A stretch of DNA of 51,086 bases from Candidatus Kuenenia stuttgartensis (GTDB lineage: Bacteria > Planctomycetota > Planctomycetia > Planctomycetales > Planctomycetaceae): positions 1 to 51,086 of the forward strand of contig CAMDRI010000016.1 of the NCBI GenBank assembly GCA_945906725.1. Direction: 5' to 3'. Below are positions 50,960-51,086 of the stretch, piece after piece. The first letter of the stretch is position 1. Each line of letters opens with the position of its first letter. Made by a program: the position numbers and the translations under genes. The notes under the pieces are model-generated. The model saw only the letters and a program-made list of their open reading frames with translations. It was not told the origin of the DNA and searched no databases.

Positions 50960-51086
50960 ATCGTGACAGCGTAGTGGGTTAGGGTTGCGCGAATGAATTG
51001 AAGTTATCACAACACGTTCTGGATTTCTTTTTTTCCAGGAGGTGTCGTGAAGAAACAAGCGTGGTCTGACGTGGTGTTGGGAGGTT
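50938..51086 (+). mobile_element. Left end of a probable insertion sequence within the kinase gene
   Basis: From about 50938 the kinase sequence is replaced by non-coding DNA (GTGACAGCGTAGTGGGTTAG and onward). An AGGAGG then lies upstream of GTG 51047, opening a frame MKKQAWSDVVLGG that runs off the window. The strong SD and new ORF beginning 100 bases after an abrupt break fit a transposase at the start of an IS. The family and the exact terminal repeat cannot be named. Confidence 0.5.

Overview
The window reads as a chromosomal segment of a planctomycete. The evidence is the long run of paired DUF1549/DUF1553 (PSD1, planctomycete cytochrome c) and DUF1501 genes, an FHA-linked class III cyclase, a planctomycete-type Ser/Thr kinase, and the GC-rich coding sequence. 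Many short palindromic repeats lie between and inside genes. No rRNA, tRNA or CRISPR array was seen.

Layout. 1-1315 is a scrapyard: the 5' end of an IS1380-type transposase, an IS3-type transposase relic, a truncated tyrosine recombinase and the tail of a cyclic-nucleotide-binding domain. 1386-3861 holds an intact FHA-GAF-adenylate/guanylate cyclase followed by a collapsed metallo-beta-lactamase-fold cyclic nucleotide phosphodiesterase. 3858-11194 (minus strand) carries gltD, gltB and an upstream LysR regulator. 11382-13744 holds a small Tat-exported protein, a PH-like membrane protein and a rhomboid protease. 13836-19475 (minus) is an unusual membrane operon: a P1B-type ATPase fused to an HflK-like SPFH domain, followed by two further SPFH genes. 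19621-23914 carries ruvX, a soluble transhydrogenase (sthA), a phosphohexomutase and an SDR. 23943-33765 is acyl-CoA catabolism: an acyl-CoA dehydrogenase, an enoyl-CoA hydratase, an AtuA-family protein and an acyl-CoA carboxylase beta subunit in one minus-strand operon, plus the methylcitrate cycle genes prpD, prpB and prpC. These fit degradation of a branched or odd-chain acyl-CoA with propionyl-CoA disposal. 34327-49996 (minus) is an eight-gene block of PSD1 and DUF1501 exported proteins. 50432-51086 is a Ser/Thr kinase cut off in its catalytic loop by what looks like the left end of an insertion sequence.

The most unusual features are two. First, several families of GTAG...CTAC-bounded double-hairpin elements (REP-doublet or REPIN-like) occur in intergenic gaps, where they supply stop codons to neighbouring genes. 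Elements of this and other repeat types also sit in frame inside coding sequences (the ATPase, AtuA, PSD1 and SPFH genes). Second, a metal-type P-ATPase and an SPFH scaffold domain are present in one polypeptide, co-transcribed with two more SPFH proteins.

All functional calls are by reading motifs and overall family resemblance; no database search was run.
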